Shown: positions 45,788 through 55,587 of the stretch, piece by piece
How positions within the stretch are numbered: the stretch's first letter is position 1
How the letters are laid out: the number at the start of each line of letters is the position of its first letter
Source of the DNA: Parapedobacter indicus
Lineage (GTDB): Bacteria > Bacteroidota > Bacteroidia > Sphingobacteriales > Sphingobacteriaceae
Reading direction: 5' to 3'
Assembly: GCF_900113765.1 (NCBI RefSeq)
Contig: NZ_FOQO01000002.1
Span: forward strand, 620,001-684,000
DNA: 64,000 nucleotides
Program-made: the position numbers and the translations under genes
The notes under the pieces: model-generated
The model's input: the letters and a program-made list of their open reading frames with translations, nothing else
Databases searched by the model: none
Told to the model about the DNA's origin: nothing

Positions 45788-46852
45788 TCAGCGGCGTTCA
45801 AGAGAACGCTCGCCGTCCTCATTTTTCCGGTACCCGTATAATTCAGAAAGAGCCAAGCAGTCTGTTTGGGAAAGTATTCCATCTGAGCACGTCGCATGCG
45901 ACAGGCTAGCTGCTGCCGCACAGACGCCCAGATCAAGACATACGTCCATGTTCCAACCTTCATGTAGGCCCAGTAAAACCCCTGCTGCCAGCGCATCACC
46001 TGCTCCATTTGCTCCCACCACTTTTTCTTGGGGAAGCTGCAGGCTGGGTTGAAAGAGTTGCCTACCGTCACGGTGCGAAGCCCATACGCCATCGGGGTGA
46101 TGGATAATTACCCACTCGTTGACTCCCATCTGAAAGATTACCTCAAAAACGTTCTTACATCGATTTCCCATTTCTACCGTATCGGTTATTTCCATCAAAT
46201 CGATACCGGACAGCCGACTTGCTTCATATTCATTCAGGAATAAATAGTCCACGTACGGCAGCGCACAAGGAATGATAGTGGTGAAACGATCCGAATCCTC
46301 ACTCACCAAATCGACGGAAGTTAAAAACCCCTCGCGCTTGGCTTTCTCCAATACAAGCGATGCCCTTGTTCTTTCATTCTTTTGAATTTCATCCAGACGA
46401 TCCAACAGGAGGAGGTACCCCAAGTGAAAGATCTTCGCTTGTGAAATTCGGAAATCAAAATGATCGATATCCAGTAGGGAATTAGCTCCACGATGATGAA
46501 AAAACGTACGTTTCCCGGTATTCTTTACCGATGTTACGATGGTATAGGACGTCGGCGTATCGGGTATCATTTGCAATTGCCGGACGTCAATGCCAGCTTC
46601 GCGGCAATGATCGACAATTCGAATACCATTAAAATCGTTGCCCACCAGACCGACCGCCTCCAAGGGGAAAGGAGCTTGCAATTTGGTTAAGTCCATCAGG
46701 ATATTATAGGCTGATCCGCCATTGCTCGTATATTCGTGCAGAATATTTACGAGCGATTGCTCTGCCGGAAATTTATCGATGAGCTTGACCTGGTCCAATA
46801 TCCAATTGCCCGCTACCAATAGTCCCGATCGATTCAGATGATTTGTAGCCAT
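45788..46852 (-). CDS. PfkB-family carbohydrate kinase
   Basis: A 354-residue ribokinase-like sugar kinase. The N-terminal GG motif reads TSNGGSAYN, and the C-terminal PfkB signature GANGAGDALAAGV holds the catalytic Asp. A long insertion with DLVSEDSDRFTT and LFLNEYEA matches carbohydrate kinases acting on sugars or sugar acids. Together with the adjacent DeoC/LacD-type aldolase it suggests a kinase-then-aldolase route. It is 3 bases from the Gfo/Idh gene (stop 46856, start 46852), so translation is coupled. The substrate is unknown. Confidence 0.9.
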   Translation of the reverse strand: MATNHLNRSGLLVAGNWILDQVKLIDKFPAEQSLVNILHEYTSNGGSAYNILMDLTKLQAPFPLEAVGLVGNDFNGIRIVDHCREAGIDVRQLQMIPDTPTSYTIVTSVKNTGKRTFFHHRGANSLLDIDHFDFRISQAKIFHLGYLLLLDRLDEIQKNERTRASLVLEKAKREGFLTSVDLVSEDSDRFTTIIPCALPYVDYLFLNEYEASRLSGIDLMEITDTVEMGNRCKNVFEVIFQMGVNEWVIIHHPDGVWASHRDGRQLFQPSLQLPQEKVVGANGAGDALAAGVLLGLHEGWNMDVCLDLGVCAAAASLSHATCSDGILSQTDCLALSELYGYRKNEDGERSLERR

Positions 46853-46855
46853 GAT

Positions 46856-47980
46856 CTACTGGATTTCCACGAATGTGCCCGTCTCCTGAGAAAGTAAGGC
46901 TGCGTTGAAAACTCGATGACTATCTACGGCTTCTTCCGGTGTTGCACAACCAAATTTTCCGTTCAGCAAACCTTCACGTTCGGCAATATAGGCAGCGAAC
47001 ATCTGCATGAAACAGTCGGGGAAACCCGCCTCAAAAATACCGCCGGTTATGGTTTCAAACGGCATTTGAAATCCGAGGTCCGTACGCTTCCACCATTGCT
47101 CGGCGCCGTTGGAAAATTGCCAAAAAGCCTTGGTATCTTTGGTGCTATACCGCACACCACCCTCCGTCCCATAAATCTCGATATACCAAGTATTCGTTTC
47201 ACCTGGTGCCAAACGTTTCATCTCCAACTGCATGGGCACCTGTTCGCCATTGATATCAACTTGCGTACTCAGCGTCGCGTTATTCCACGTGTCGCATACG
47301 GCGGTCCCTCCTTTTCCATCGGGTCGCTCGGTAATGATTTTTTGCAACTGGGCAAACACTTTGGACGGCTTCCAGCCTAACCTAAGCGGCACATGCAAAG
47401 CGTGCATGCCTAGGTCACCCATCACCCCGATTTCACCGCAGTATTGTGATTGGCGTTTCCAATTAATGGGCTTCTGGGCGTTCATGTCGCTCGCATGTAA
47501 AAAGCCGGACCGGATTTCAAATATCCGGCCCAATCTTCCCGATTCCACTTCCGCAATGACCCGCTGCGGTCCCGGCAAAAACGGCATTTCGGAACTGCAC
47601 CGCACAAATCTGCCTAACCTTACTGCTTCCGATGCAATGGCCTCCGATGCCTCCAGGTCAATTCCAAAAGGCTTTTCACCGAGCAGGTCCTTTCCCGCAC
47701 GAAGGATATCAATATACAATTCCCGGTGAAGATTATGTGGAACGGCAATATACACAACATCGACTTCCTCACTGCTAATCAACTCATGGTAATTTGTTGT
47801 CAGCAGTGTGACACTTTCAATCTGCCGATACCATTCAAGTATTTGTGCATTTAGGTCGCACACTGCGGTAAGCTGCACGCGTATCGGGAAGTCCTTCAAT
47901 GCAAACCACCTTCCGAACGCACTGGCAGCTTCCCTGCCCATCAACCCGCCACCTATTATTCCTATTTTTACTGTTTTCAT
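46856..47980 (-). CDS. Gfo/Idh/MocA-family oxidoreductase, cytoplasmic
   Basis: A 374-residue NAD(P)-dependent sugar or inositol dehydrogenase without export signal. Rossmann start VKIGIIGGGLMGREAASAF; catalytic lysine in LLGEKPFGIDLEAS; the active-site segment GVMGDLGMHALHVPLRL supplies Asp and His. It lies 11 bases after the aldolase gene and 3 bases before the kinase gene. It probably oxidises or reduces a sugar in the same pathway as these enzymes. Confidence 0.9.
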   Translation of the reverse strand: MKTVKIGIIGGGLMGREAASAFGRWFALKDFPIRVQLTAVCDLNAQILEWYRQIESVTLLTTNYHELISSEEVDVVYIAVPHNLHRELYIDILRAGKDLLGEKPFGIDLEASEAIASEAVRLGRFVRCSSEMPFLPGPQRVIAEVESGRLGRIFEIRSGFLHASDMNAQKPINWKRQSQYCGEIGVMGDLGMHALHVPLRLGWKPSKVFAQLQKIITERPDGKGGTAVCDTWNNATLSTQVDINGEQVPMQLEMKRLAPGETNTWYIEIYGTEGGVRYSTKDTKAFWQFSNGAEQWWKRTDLGFQMPFETITGGIFEAGFPDCFMQMFAAYIAEREGLLNGKFGCATPEEAVDSHRVFNAALLSQETGTFVEIQ

Positions 47981-47991
47981 TCGACCCTGTA

Positions 47992-48822
47992 CTATTTTAA
48001 TAGCCCAATCACGTCTTCAGGTTTGGCTCCTTCGTGTACGAGGGCCATCAACGCGCGTGTCATGCCACTCGGATTAGGGTGTTGGATAACATTCCTACCG
48101 TACACAATGCCCTTTACTCCTTGTTGCATCAGGCCGTACGTACGTTGTAAAATTTCCTCGTCGCTCGCCTTTCCTCCACCACGTACCAATACAGGGATAT
48201 CGCCCGCTGTTTCCACGACACGGTGATAATCTTCCACATCATCCGTCGGATCTGCTTTGATGATGTCGGCTCCTAATTCTACTCCCTGCCTAACCAGGGG
48301 GATAATCTTTTCTGGATCTCCGTTTACCATGTACCCGCCCGCTTCACTGTTCGGCCGAAAGACCAGAGGCTCCACCATCAACGGAATCCCATACCGATCG
48401 GTTTCGGGCTTGATCTTTAGAATATTCTGAATGCATTGGTCAGTCACTTCCGGTTCGTCCGGAATGCTGAACAGATTGACCACCACACAAACTGCGTCTA
48501 AACGAATGGCTTGCTCCACGGGATTTTCAATCATCCGGCTGAATAACGCCCGTGGCAGCTGTTTTCCATATACGTTCGCCACGTCCGTTCGAAGCACGAG
48601 CGACGGTTTCTCTCGACCGGGTATCGCTTGTAGGTAATGTGCCTGCCCTACCGTAAGTTGGATCGCATCCGGTGCCGCTGATACCAATACGTCCACTGCC
48701 GTACGGATATTTTCAATCCCATGAAGAAACGGGTATTCATTGAAAAATCCGTGATCAATTGCGACATCAAAGCAATTTCCCGATCGGCTATTGAATAATC
48801 TATTTAATCGATATGATTTCAT
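47992..48822 (-). CDS. DeoC/LacD-type class I aldolase
   Basis: A 276-residue TIM-barrel aldolase that forms a Schiff base. The start FDVAIDHGFF and the likely Schiff-base K189 in GADIIKADPTDD, followed by VLVRGGGK and GIVYGRNVIQHPNP, match the FbaB/LsrF/LacD/YihT group. Members cleave phosphorylated ketoses (fructose-1,6-bisphosphate, tagatose-1,6-bisphosphate, sulfofructose-1-phosphate). With the PfkB kinase two genes on, it would cut a phosphorylated C6 compound into two C3 pieces. Confidence 0.88.
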   Translation of the reverse strand: MKSYRLNRLFNSRSGNCFDVAIDHGFFNEYPFLHGIENIRTAVDVLVSAAPDAIQLTVGQAHYLQAIPGREKPSLVLRTDVANVYGKQLPRALFSRMIENPVEQAIRLDAVCVVVNLFSIPDEPEVTDQCIQNILKIKPETDRYGIPLMVEPLVFRPNSEAGGYMVNGDPEKIIPLVRQGVELGADIIKADPTDDVEDYHRVVETAGDIPVLVRGGGKASDEEILQRTYGLMQQGVKGIVYGRNVIQHPNPSGMTRALMALVHEGAKPEDVIGLLK

Positions 48823-48877
48823 CTATTTATTTCTATTTTGCAATTGTCAAACTTGTCCCCTCTTCATGGGATGGAAC

Positions 48878-49636
48878 CTATTTGACATAATTTTCTAATT
48901 CTGCCTCCAGCAGATTTTCTTGCGGAAAGGCGTGACCAAGGTGTTGCCGAAAACCTTCGCCGTATCTTACACGAACCGCTTCACCCCGCTTTGCGGAAAA
49001 AGCTCTCATCGCCAGCAAGTATTCGTCCATGCCGTGGTGTTCACGTAGCCAATTGCGCTGCGATTCATGGCAAGCCAACATTTGTTCTTTTAAGGCAATC
49101 TTATCCGTAATGTCGACCACCATACCCGGTACCACTTCCGCTCCGTATCGATCCTTTCCCTCCATGGCATCCGCGTAGTAGAGATAAGGCGTAAAAAAGA
49201 AAGGTGGAGATGCGGTCTCGATGTTCTTGACACCCGCACTGAAACAAGCCGTCTGAACCAATTTGCTGGTCATTTCGTGATCCACCATATAACAGGACGG
49301 GCTCATGGTAAAGACCATCCGAGGTCTTGTCCGACGGATCAACTCAATGACTTTCAGCAGCGTTGGTTTATCATACATTACAAAGATGTCCTCACACTCC
49401 AGGCATTGATAAGGCGCCTCCAGCAAAGCGGCTGCGCTTGCGGCTTCCCGTTTACGAACCGCGCTGATTTCTTCCCGGCTAAGCGTAACTGTACCACCGT
49501 CTCCCGGCGTCATGGTAGCCATCTCTACTCGCCAACCTTTGTCTTTCAACAACGCAAGTGTTCCGGCGCAGAGTAACTCCGCATCGTCGGGATGGGCTAC
49601 GATAGCCAGCACCGTGTTATTTACGTTCTCTTTCAT
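48878..49636 (-). CDS. PIG-L/LmbE-family deacetylase
   Basis: A 252-residue zinc-dependent N-deacetylase. The metal motif is AHPDDAE (H15, D17, D18) with the third ligand in CYMVDHEMTSKLVQ. Family enzymes remove N-acyl groups from amino sugars such as N-acetylglucosamine conjugates. No signal peptide, so cytoplasmic. It lies between the NagB-like deaminase gene (20 bases upstream) and the aldolase gene, consistent with deacetylation then deamination of an amino sugar. Confidence 0.92.
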   Translation of the reverse strand: MKENVNNTVLAIVAHPDDAELLCAGTLALLKDKGWRVEMATMTPGDGGTVTLSREEISAVRKREAASAAALLEAPYQCLECEDIFVMYDKPTLLKVIELIRRTRPRMVFTMSPSCYMVDHEMTSKLVQTACFSAGVKNIETASPPFFFTPYLYYADAMEGKDRYGAEVVPGMVVDITDKIALKEQMLACHESQRNWLREHHGMDEYLLAMRAFSAKRGEAVRVRYGEGFRQHLGHAFPQENLLEAELENYVK

Positions 49637-49656
49637 CTTTTCCGTATATCGACCCC

Positions 49657-50589
49657 TTAGTGCATTTCTGTAGCCACATCCTTCAACGCGTGTCGATAAT
49701 AATGGAACTCCACCTGGGGATGACTGGCCAACAATGACATCGGAACGGATGTATCTTCAATACCCTTTGAAATCATAAATGCAGTCAAACGCATACCAAA
49801 AGCATTGTCGTGATTTCCGGCTTGCCAAATTGATACTTTTTCTGCTTTCCATGTCTCCCGTGGTCCGACTGTCAACGCCTGCATGGGTACACCTACCACA
49901 TATCCGCCGCCCGAAGTGCGTGCATTCTGCATCAGTGTTATGGGATGAAGATCCACGATCCGCGCAGACAACTGACGGTATTCGTCCGGCGAAGGCGGTG
50001 CATCCACATAGTTGCCCTCCCGTTTAAACGGATCGTTGAATGCCCAATGTTTAACATCACCCTGTCCGCCCTGCATGACGGCACATCGGATTTCGTCAAA
50101 GCTGCGTGTATAAGCGTCCAGATTCCCCGCACCGGGATAATGAATATTGGAATCCGGCATCCGGAACTGGGGCTTTATCCGATCAAACAACAACTCCCGA
50201 TTTGCGCGCGCGAAAGAAAGGGGATGTGTTTCATCCACCTCTTTCCCGTTTTCATACCATTCGTCCATCCCCCAAAAATGGGCATGCTCCAGGGAAATTT
50301 CCAGGTCGTTCACCAACTGGGCAACCAGCGGCAATTGCTCGGTAGGCCCTATGGGTCCGCAAATACCTACCGGATTGGAAGGTGTGGACTGCTTCCAGGC
50401 GTTAATATACTCCAAGGCTTCCGCAAGATAGAGAGATTCCAACGTATCATGTAAAACCACTTGGAAACCCGGGCGCGAAAGCTGCTCGATATCCTTGACA
50501 CTTAATTTGGCCGCATCCCGGTGAATTTGATCGTCAAGTGTTGTATAATCCCACCAACCCTCCGCAAGTCTGCTGATTTTTCTGCTCAT
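49657..50589 (-). CDS. NagB-like amino-sugar-phosphate deaminase/isomerase
   Basis: A 310-residue protein of the NagB/RpiA fold related to glucosamine-6-phosphate deaminase. The active-site acid is in [10 protein letters not shown] (D109), matching the MDEY segment of NagB. The second acid/His loop reads [13 protein letters not shown] (175-186) where NagB has GIGxDGHIAFNEP, so His181 and Asn185 are kept but the loop is altered. The Phe-loop NxxSG-like [10 protein letters not shown] replaces the typical LPTGxTP. These changes suggest a substrate other than glucosamine 6-phosphate. It lies 10 bases after the Gfo/Idh gene upstream. Confidence 0.85.
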   Translation of the reverse strand: MSRKISRLAEGWWDYTTLDDQIHRDAAKLSVKDIEQLSRPGFQVVLHDTLESLYLAEALEYINAWKQSTPSNPVGICGPIGPTEQLPLVAQLVNDLEISLEHAHFWGMDEWYENGKEVDETHPLSFARANRELLFDRIKPQFRMPDSNIHYPGAGNLDAYTRSFDEIRCAVMQGGQGDVKHWAFNDPFKREGNYVDAPPSPDEYRQLSARIVDLHPITLMQNARTSGGGYVVGVPMQALTVGPRETWKAEKVSIWQAGNHDNAFGMRLTAFMISKGIEDTSVPMSLLASHPQVEFHYYRHALKDVATEMH

Positions 50590-50599
50590 TATTTATCTG

Positions 50600-51685
50600 T
50601 TATAAAATCACTACATTACCTGTTTTTACCGATTCATCGCAAGCAAAGGCGATCCGCAAGCTATTTACCGCATCGGCTAAATGATCAGTCAGATCGATGT
50701 CCTCCTGAATGGCCCGAAGGAAATAAGCCTGTTCCCGGTTGCATAATTCCTGATGGTCCGGCTCGTCGGTCAAATCGATCCACGCGTCCGCTTTAGCAAA
50801 CCGTTCGTTACTATCCAGTTCGGCATGATGTACTAACAATGATTCGGTTTTGGTGTGGGCTTCAATGGAATCTGATTTTCCCGAAGCTCCGGCGTCCTTT
50901 GCCACAATCGATACCGAACCTTTCGGGCCGAAAACGTCTTTCACGAAAAAGGCCGTTTCACTAACCATCGGGCCCCAGCCTGCTTCATACCAACCCACCG
51001 AACCATCTTCAAACCGTATCTGCAGCTGACCGTAATTGTAATTATCTGCCGGGATTTCGTCGGTCAGCTTCGCGCCTATGGCGTAGACCTGTGTGGGCTT
51101 GGAACGCGCCATTTGACACATCACATCGATGTAATGCACCCCACAATCGACGATGGGACTTAGGCTGGCCATCAGGTTGCGGTGCAACGTCCACATGTCA
51201 CCCTCACTCTGTTGGTTCAGGTTCATCCGCATCACTAATGGCTTGCCCAATTGCTGAGCCTCTGAAATAAACCGTTGCCAGGAAGGATGATGACGAAGGA
51301 TATAACCAACCACTACTTTCTTTCCGGTCTGTTTCGAAACCGCGGCCACGCGTTCTGCGCTTTCGACCGTACTGGCAATCGGCTTTTCCACAAATACATG
51401 GCAGCCCTGTTCCATCGCACGGACAGCATACGGTTCATGGGTATCCGGATACGTTGATATACATACCGCATCTGGCTGCGTTTCTTTCAAAGCCATCTCG
51501 AAATCATCGAACAGCGGATAACCGCTACCCAATTTTTCATTCAATTTTTTCTTACTGCCGCCACGGGAAACCAAGCCGCATATTTCAAAACCCGGCAAAT
51601 CGTGATAAGCCTGCGCATGCGATGCCCCCATGTTACCGCATCCCACTACCAATACCTTGACTGTTTTCTTTGGTCCTTCCATCAT
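50600..51685 (-). CDS. Gfo/Idh/MocA-family oxidoreductase, cytoplasmic
   Basis: A 361-residue NAD(P)-dependent dehydrogenase. Rossmann motif VLVVGCGNMGASHAQAY, catalytic lysine in FVEKPIAST, substrate region IVDCGVHYIDVMCQM. No export signal. It begins the amino-sugar sub-block (NagB-like, PIG-L, aldolase downstream) and follows the DUF1080 gene by 60 bases. Function: oxidation of an imported amino sugar or its keto derivative is inferred only from neighbours. Confidence 0.9.
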   Translation of the reverse strand: MMEGPKKTVKVLVVGCGNMGASHAQAYHDLPGFEICGLVSRGGSKKKLNEKLGSGYPLFDDFEMALKETQPDAVCISTYPDTHEPYAVRAMEQGCHVFVEKPIASTVESAERVAAVSKQTGKKVVVGYILRHHPSWQRFISEAQQLGKPLVMRMNLNQQSEGDMWTLHRNLMASLSPIVDCGVHYIDVMCQMARSKPTQVYAIGAKLTDEIPADNYNYGQLQIRFEDGSVGWYEAGWGPMVSETAFFVKDVFGPKGSVSIVAKDAGASGKSDSIEAHTKTESLLVHHAELDSNERFAKADAWIDLTDEPDHQELCNREQAYFLRAIQEDIDLTDHLADAVNSLRIAFACDESVKTGNVVIL

Positions 51686-51745
51686 TGATCTTGTTATTAT
51701 CCGTTAACTTGCTTCTATTTTTTCTGGTTAAGAATTGCTTCTATC

Positions 51746-52348
51746 CTAAAGCTCCTTAATTGTCAAATCTTTCCAACGTACTTTAATGCCGCCGCCGTCG
51801 TGGATTTGCAAAGCGATGAAGCCCTTTGCCGCTCCGATTTTTTCGTCTGATAAATGGACCATTTTCTTTCCATTCAGCCAGGTGGTAACTTCGTTGCCGA
51901 CCGCCCGTATTTTCATGGTATTCCATTCACCTACCTTCAGGTACTTGTCTTTTTCCGGCTCGGGTTGTATCAGCCACCCACGGCCATAAGACTCATAAAT
52001 ACCGCCGGTGTTGTGCGCAGGTGGCGCTACTTCGACCTGCCACCCGCTGATTTTGACCCCTTCGATGTCGGAGCGTATGAACACCCCGCTGTTGCCGTCA
52101 GCTTCCTGTTTAAAGTGAACGGTCAGCTCAAAATCTTTGTAGGTCTCATTGGTTGATAAATAGCCGTATTGTTTATCGGGACCGCTTTCACAGACCAGTT
52201 CTCCGTTTTCCACGTACCATTTCTCTGTACCGTGAATGGTCCATCCAGTCAGGTCTTTCCCGTTAAATAAACTTTTACGTTGGCCGAAAGCGCCAAAATG
52301 AATGAGCATACACAGTGCTGCCAACAAAATTTTCGAATTTGGTATCAT
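51746..52348 (-). CDS. DUF1080 (3-keto-disaccharide hydrolase-like) exported protein
   Basis: A 200-residue protein with a Sec signal (ILLAALCMLIHFGAFGQ) and a single concanavalin-like DUF1080 domain: SLFNGKDLTGWTIHG, LVCESGPDKQYGYL, FKQEADGNSGVFIRSD, then GEWNTMKIRAVGNEV and RWKDLTIKEL. Members of this family have been shown in Bacteroides to act on 3-keto glycosides made by Gfo/Idh enzymes. It is the smallest of three DUF1080 proteins here, 18 bases after the FGE-fold gene. Confidence 0.9.
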   Translation of the reverse strand: MIPNSKILLAALCMLIHFGAFGQRKSLFNGKDLTGWTIHGTEKWYVENGELVCESGPDKQYGYLSTNETYKDFELTVHFKQEADGNSGVFIRSDIEGVKISGWQVEVAPPAHNTGGIYESYGRGWLIQPEPEKDKYLKVGEWNTMKIRAVGNEVTTWLNGKKMVHLSDEKIGAAKGFIALQIHDGGGIKVRWKDLTIKEL

Positions 52349-52366
52349 GTTATTTTATTTTTGGTT

Positions 52367-53368
52367 TCAATATTCTGGAATGGGTTCAATGGTATAATAA
52401 CCCTCGATTTCGTCTTGTGAAGGCTGTACTGCTGGGCGGACGATCCGTAATCCGACAAAAGGCGTAAAGGGAAACCACCAATTGCTTTTGGGCGTTTGGG
52501 GGTCGAGTTCTTTCCAGGCTGGATCCGAATGAGCCCGGGCGGCGGATCGAAGATTTACCGCCTCATCCTGAAAAGATCCACCCCTCACCGTATGTGGATA
52601 TAGTTCCGTAGGTGGGTTAACCGGATTGTTCGCGCGTTTCTCTTTTTTCCATTGTTTATACGCATCGGGGATATACTGATCGAATGTCCACTCGCAAACA
52701 TTTCCCAACATATCGTATAATCCCCAACTGTTCGGCTTTTTGGTACCGATAGGATGTGTCTTTTCTTCACTGTTACCCGAAAACCAAGCGTATTCACCTA
52801 ATTCATCTACATTATCGCCAAAAAAATAGGTGGTTTCACTTCCTGCACGGCAAGCATATTCCCATTCCGCTTCAGTCGGTAGACGGTAAAAGACACCCGT
52901 CCGCGTATACAGCCACCTGCAGAACTGGATAGCATTGTAATGGGTCATAGCAATGGCAGGTTTTCCCTCTTTTCCCATCCCCATCGTCATATCCAGGAAA
53001 GGTGCTGTCGGCCGGGTAACTCCATCCACTTCCTGCATTGCCTGCTCCTGCCCCGCGGTCGGATCGCCAGATTCATAAATATAATATTCGTAAACGTCCC
53101 ATGGAATTTCATATTTTCCGATCCAAAAAGGCGCTATTTCCACATCAATTTGAGGCCCTTCGTCGGTGCGCCGATTCGCTTCACCCGTAGCGCTTCCCAT
53201 CTTAAACGTTCCACCTGGGATGGCCACCATGTCAATCGATTGATCCGTTCCGGCCAATGTTTGCTGGTAATCGGAAAAGTCAACCTGTTGCGCAAGTAGT
53301 GTCCCCGATGCGAATAGAGACAGTAAACAACTCATCGGCGTGTGGAACAACCCTAATTTAATATCCAT
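52367..53368 (-). CDS. FGE/SUMF1-fold protein lacking the catalytic cysteines
   Basis: A 333-residue exported protein of the formylglycine-generating-enzyme fold: VAIPGGTFKMGS, VEIAPFWIGKYEIPWDVYEYY, MTHYNAIQFCRWL, YRLPTEAEWEYACRAG, YDMLGNVCEWTFD and VRGGSFQDEAVNLRSAAR. True FGE ends in a two-cysteine copper site after RGGSF; here the C-terminus reads FTPFVGLRIVRP with no Cys. It therefore cannot mature sulfatases by the known route. Signal peptide at about 10-27 (LLSLFASGTLLAQ). The start is the ATG at 53368. It lies between two DUF1080 genes, a setting suggesting a structural or ligand-binding role with them. Confidence 0.88.
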   Translation of the reverse strand: MDIKLGLFHTPMSCLLSLFASGTLLAQQVDFSDYQQTLAGTDQSIDMVAIPGGTFKMGSATGEANRRTDEGPQIDVEIAPFWIGKYEIPWDVYEYYIYESGDPTAGQEQAMQEVDGVTRPTAPFLDMTMGMGKEGKPAIAMTHYNAIQFCRWLYTRTGVFYRLPTEAEWEYACRAGSETTYFFGDNVDELGEYAWFSGNSEEKTHPIGTKKPNSWGLYDMLGNVCEWTFDQYIPDAYKQWKKEKRANNPVNPPTELYPHTVRGGSFQDEAVNLRSAARAHSDPAWKELDPQTPKSNWWFPFTPFVGLRIVRPAVQPSQDEIEGYYTIEPIPEY

Positions 53369-53393
53369 CAATTCTTTTTTTTTCGTTTATGCC

Positions 53394-54152
53394 TCAATTC
53401 ACCTCCGTTGCAACCTGGTCGGCCGAAGTCACCCCAGGCGGCAATTCAATCAGTTTCAAATTTCTGAAATGAATTTCTGCTCCCTCGGATTCAAGACATA
53501 GATAACCTTTCTTTATCGAGCTTTTTTGGATACCGTTCACAAACTTTCCATTCACCGAAAGCTTGATGGTGCCATCCACACAAATAACCTGATAGGTATT
53601 CCACTCTCCTTTGCCTTTACTCCGGTTTTCAATCGATTTGCTTCGCGAACCCCTGGGGTTATCGGGCACGACGTTTACACCGCCCACACCAAACAGCTCG
53701 CCATGGACATAGGCAATGGGAGGCTTCACGCCGTCTCGCTTATTGAGTTCCACCCATTCCAGATCTAGCATTTGTACCTCTACGCCACCCGGCAGCCGAT
53801 TTTCACCAGGTACCGCGTCACTCCACACAAAGACACCAGAGTTTCCACCCGCTTCCATATGTTTCCATTCAACGTAAAGCATGAAATTCTCATATTGCTT
53901 TGCCGAGCGTATCACGCCGATGGGATGCCCCGAACAAACCAGTGTTTTGCCTTTCACTTTCCACGTATCGCTCCCGGTATTTACCGCATGCCATTCCAAT
54001 CCCCTCCAGTGAAGTCGATTACTTGGCCCCCACTCGACCACGTCCTGTGTCTCCTGGCCAAACTTCAAAAACGGTTGAGCAACCGCCAAATCAGTCATAC
54101 AGACTATGGATAGCAGCACCATGATATGGACCATCAAACGTGTTTCTGACAT
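53394..54152 (-). CDS. DUF1080 (3-keto-disaccharide hydrolase-like) exported protein
   Basis: A 252-residue protein with a Sec signal ([15 protein letters not shown]) and one DUF1080 domain: [72 protein letters not shown]. Compared with the 200-residue paralogue it has a longer insert around [11 protein letters not shown], likely shaping the pocket. Its start lies 6 bases after the stop of the Tat-exported Gfo/Idh gene, the pairing expected for 3-keto glycoside cleavage. Confidence 0.9.
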   Translation of the reverse strand: MSETRLMVHIMVLLSIVCMTDLAVAQPFLKFGQETQDVVEWGPSNRLHWRGLEWHAVNTGSDTWKVKGKTLVCSGHPIGVIRSAKQYENFMLYVEWKHMEAGGNSGVFVWSDAVPGENRLPGGVEVQMLDLEWVELNKRDGVKPPIAYVHGELFGVGGVNVVPDNPRGSRSKSIENRSKGKGEWNTYQVICVDGTIKLSVNGKFVNGIQKSSIKKGYLCLESEGAEIHFRNLKLIELPPGVTSADQVATEVN

Positions 54153-54158
54153 CGTCGC

Positions 54159-55472
54159 TTATAGTACTTTGGTAACACCCGGAATCGCTACCGGTGGTGA
54201 TTGATATTGCAAATCCCAGCTATAGTCTTCGAACCTTGGCCCCAGCACCTGGTTGGAATTAAGGGCTTGGTCCCACGTGATTTCCTGCCCGCTGTATGCA
54301 GCCATTCTACCCAAAATGGCCATCATGGTACTATTGGCCATCCATTCGCCGTCATTTATGGGTTTTCCTGCCCGTATCGAGGCAAAAAAAGCATCGTGCT
54401 CTGCTTGAAACATATTGTTGGGCGCTCCATCAAATTTCCACGGATTTTTTCCGGTAATTTCATGGCGTTGCCCCATCACAAAGTTTGCATCCCCTTCCGT
54501 TCCCGTGACGTCAATCGTGTTTCTTGAAAATGCTCCTCGCTGTTGGCGCGTAAAAAGAAACCCTTTGGCGCCTCCGGCATATTCATATTCAACAGAAAAA
54601 TGGTCGAAAACGTTACCGAACCGCTCCTCCACCCGCTGCTGACGTCCTCCAGATCCGATCGCTTTGATCGGCATAACGTCACCAAGCGCCCAACTCATCA
54701 TGTCCGCGCTGTGGCAGGCGACTTCAACGACAAAATCCCCAGACAACCAATTTTGAAAATACCAATTACGCAATTGATATTCAATCCCTGTTCCCAACGT
54801 ACTTGAGTAGCCAGTCAGCTCACCGCCGTAACGGAATCCCGTAACGGTCCGGACATCCCCAATCCGACCCGCCAAAACTTGTTGGAAGGCCGCTTGGTTT
54901 GCCGCGTCGTGCCGAAAGCAGAATCCTGCAAATACACCGAGGTTCTTCTCCTTTGCTTTCCGTGCAGATTCCATTACCAACCTGACGCCGGGTGCGTCCA
55001 CCGCCATCGGCTTTTCGCAAAAAGCATGTTTCCCTGCTGCGACTGCTGCTGCAAAATGAGCCGGGCGAAATGCTGGCGGAGTTGTCAAGAGGACCACATC
55101 CACACCGGAGTCAATTACCTTTTGATACGCATCAAAACCGATAAATTTATTCCTCTTTTTTACTTTAATCTTATCCGGAATGGCTTTCGACAGCGCATCG
55201 TATGATTTCTCCAACCGATCTTCAAAAGCGTCGCCCATTGCAGTGAGAATCACATTTGGATCTGATTTAACCGCCTGGATGGCCGCACCGGTACCTCGAC
55301 CGCCGCAACCGATAAGGCCAACTTTCAACACTTCTTTTGCTCCTGAAATATTCCCCAGCGCCGAAGGCATCCCAAAGTGATAAGCAACACTGCCGCCAAC
55401 GACTGCCATACCGGCCGTCTTTAAAAAAGAACGGCGGCTTTCCGATTGTAACGATAAATTATTTTTCTCCAT
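54159..55472 (-). CDS. Tat-exported Gfo/Idh/MocA-family oxidoreductase
   Basis: A 437-residue periplasmic oxidoreductase. Tat signal with R13-R14 (ESRRSFLKTAGMAVVGG), Rossmann motif VGLIGCGGRGTGA, catalytic lysine in FCEKPMAVDAPG, and the extended middle ENFxG-type region WYFQNWLSGDFVVEVACHSADMM. Relatives of this length oxidise sugars at C3 in the periplasm with tightly held NAD. It opens the sub-operon DUF1080-FGE-DUF1080, and its promoter carries a 14-bp palindrome at the expected transcription start, so it is probably repressor controlled. Confidence 0.92.
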   Translation of the reverse strand: MEKNNLSLQSESRRSFLKTAGMAVVGGSVAYHFGMPSALGNISGAKEVLKVGLIGCGGRGTGAAIQAVKSDPNVILTAMGDAFEDRLEKSYDALSKAIPDKIKVKKRNKFIGFDAYQKVIDSGVDVVLLTTPPAFRPAHFAAAVAAGKHAFCEKPMAVDAPGVRLVMESARKAKEKNLGVFAGFCFRHDAANQAAFQQVLAGRIGDVRTVTGFRYGGELTGYSSTLGTGIEYQLRNWYFQNWLSGDFVVEVACHSADMMSWALGDVMPIKAIGSGGRQQRVEERFGNVFDHFSVEYEYAGGAKGFLFTRQQRGAFSRNTIDVTGTEGDANFVMGQRHEITGKNPWKFDGAPNNMFQAEHDAFFASIRAGKPINDGEWMANSTMMAILGRMAAYSGQEITWDQALNSNQVLGPRFEDYSWDLQYQSPPVAIPGVTKVL

Positions 55473-55587
55473 TTGTTATTGATTAAAGTATCTGAATTTA
55501 CACAAGAATTAATAATTGGAACCCCAAATCTACTGATTGTACCTGGCATCGCCAATAGCACGCGTTAATCACAAAACTAAAAAATAA

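Noticed and set aside
45450-46052. 200-codon plus-strand open frame
   Set aside because: Spans two minus-strand genes (SDR and PfkB) antisense; cysteine- and serine-rich composition typical of a shadow frame.
52367-53368. Sulfatase-maturing formylglycine-generating enzyme
   Set aside because: No cysteines at the catalytic positions near the C-terminus.
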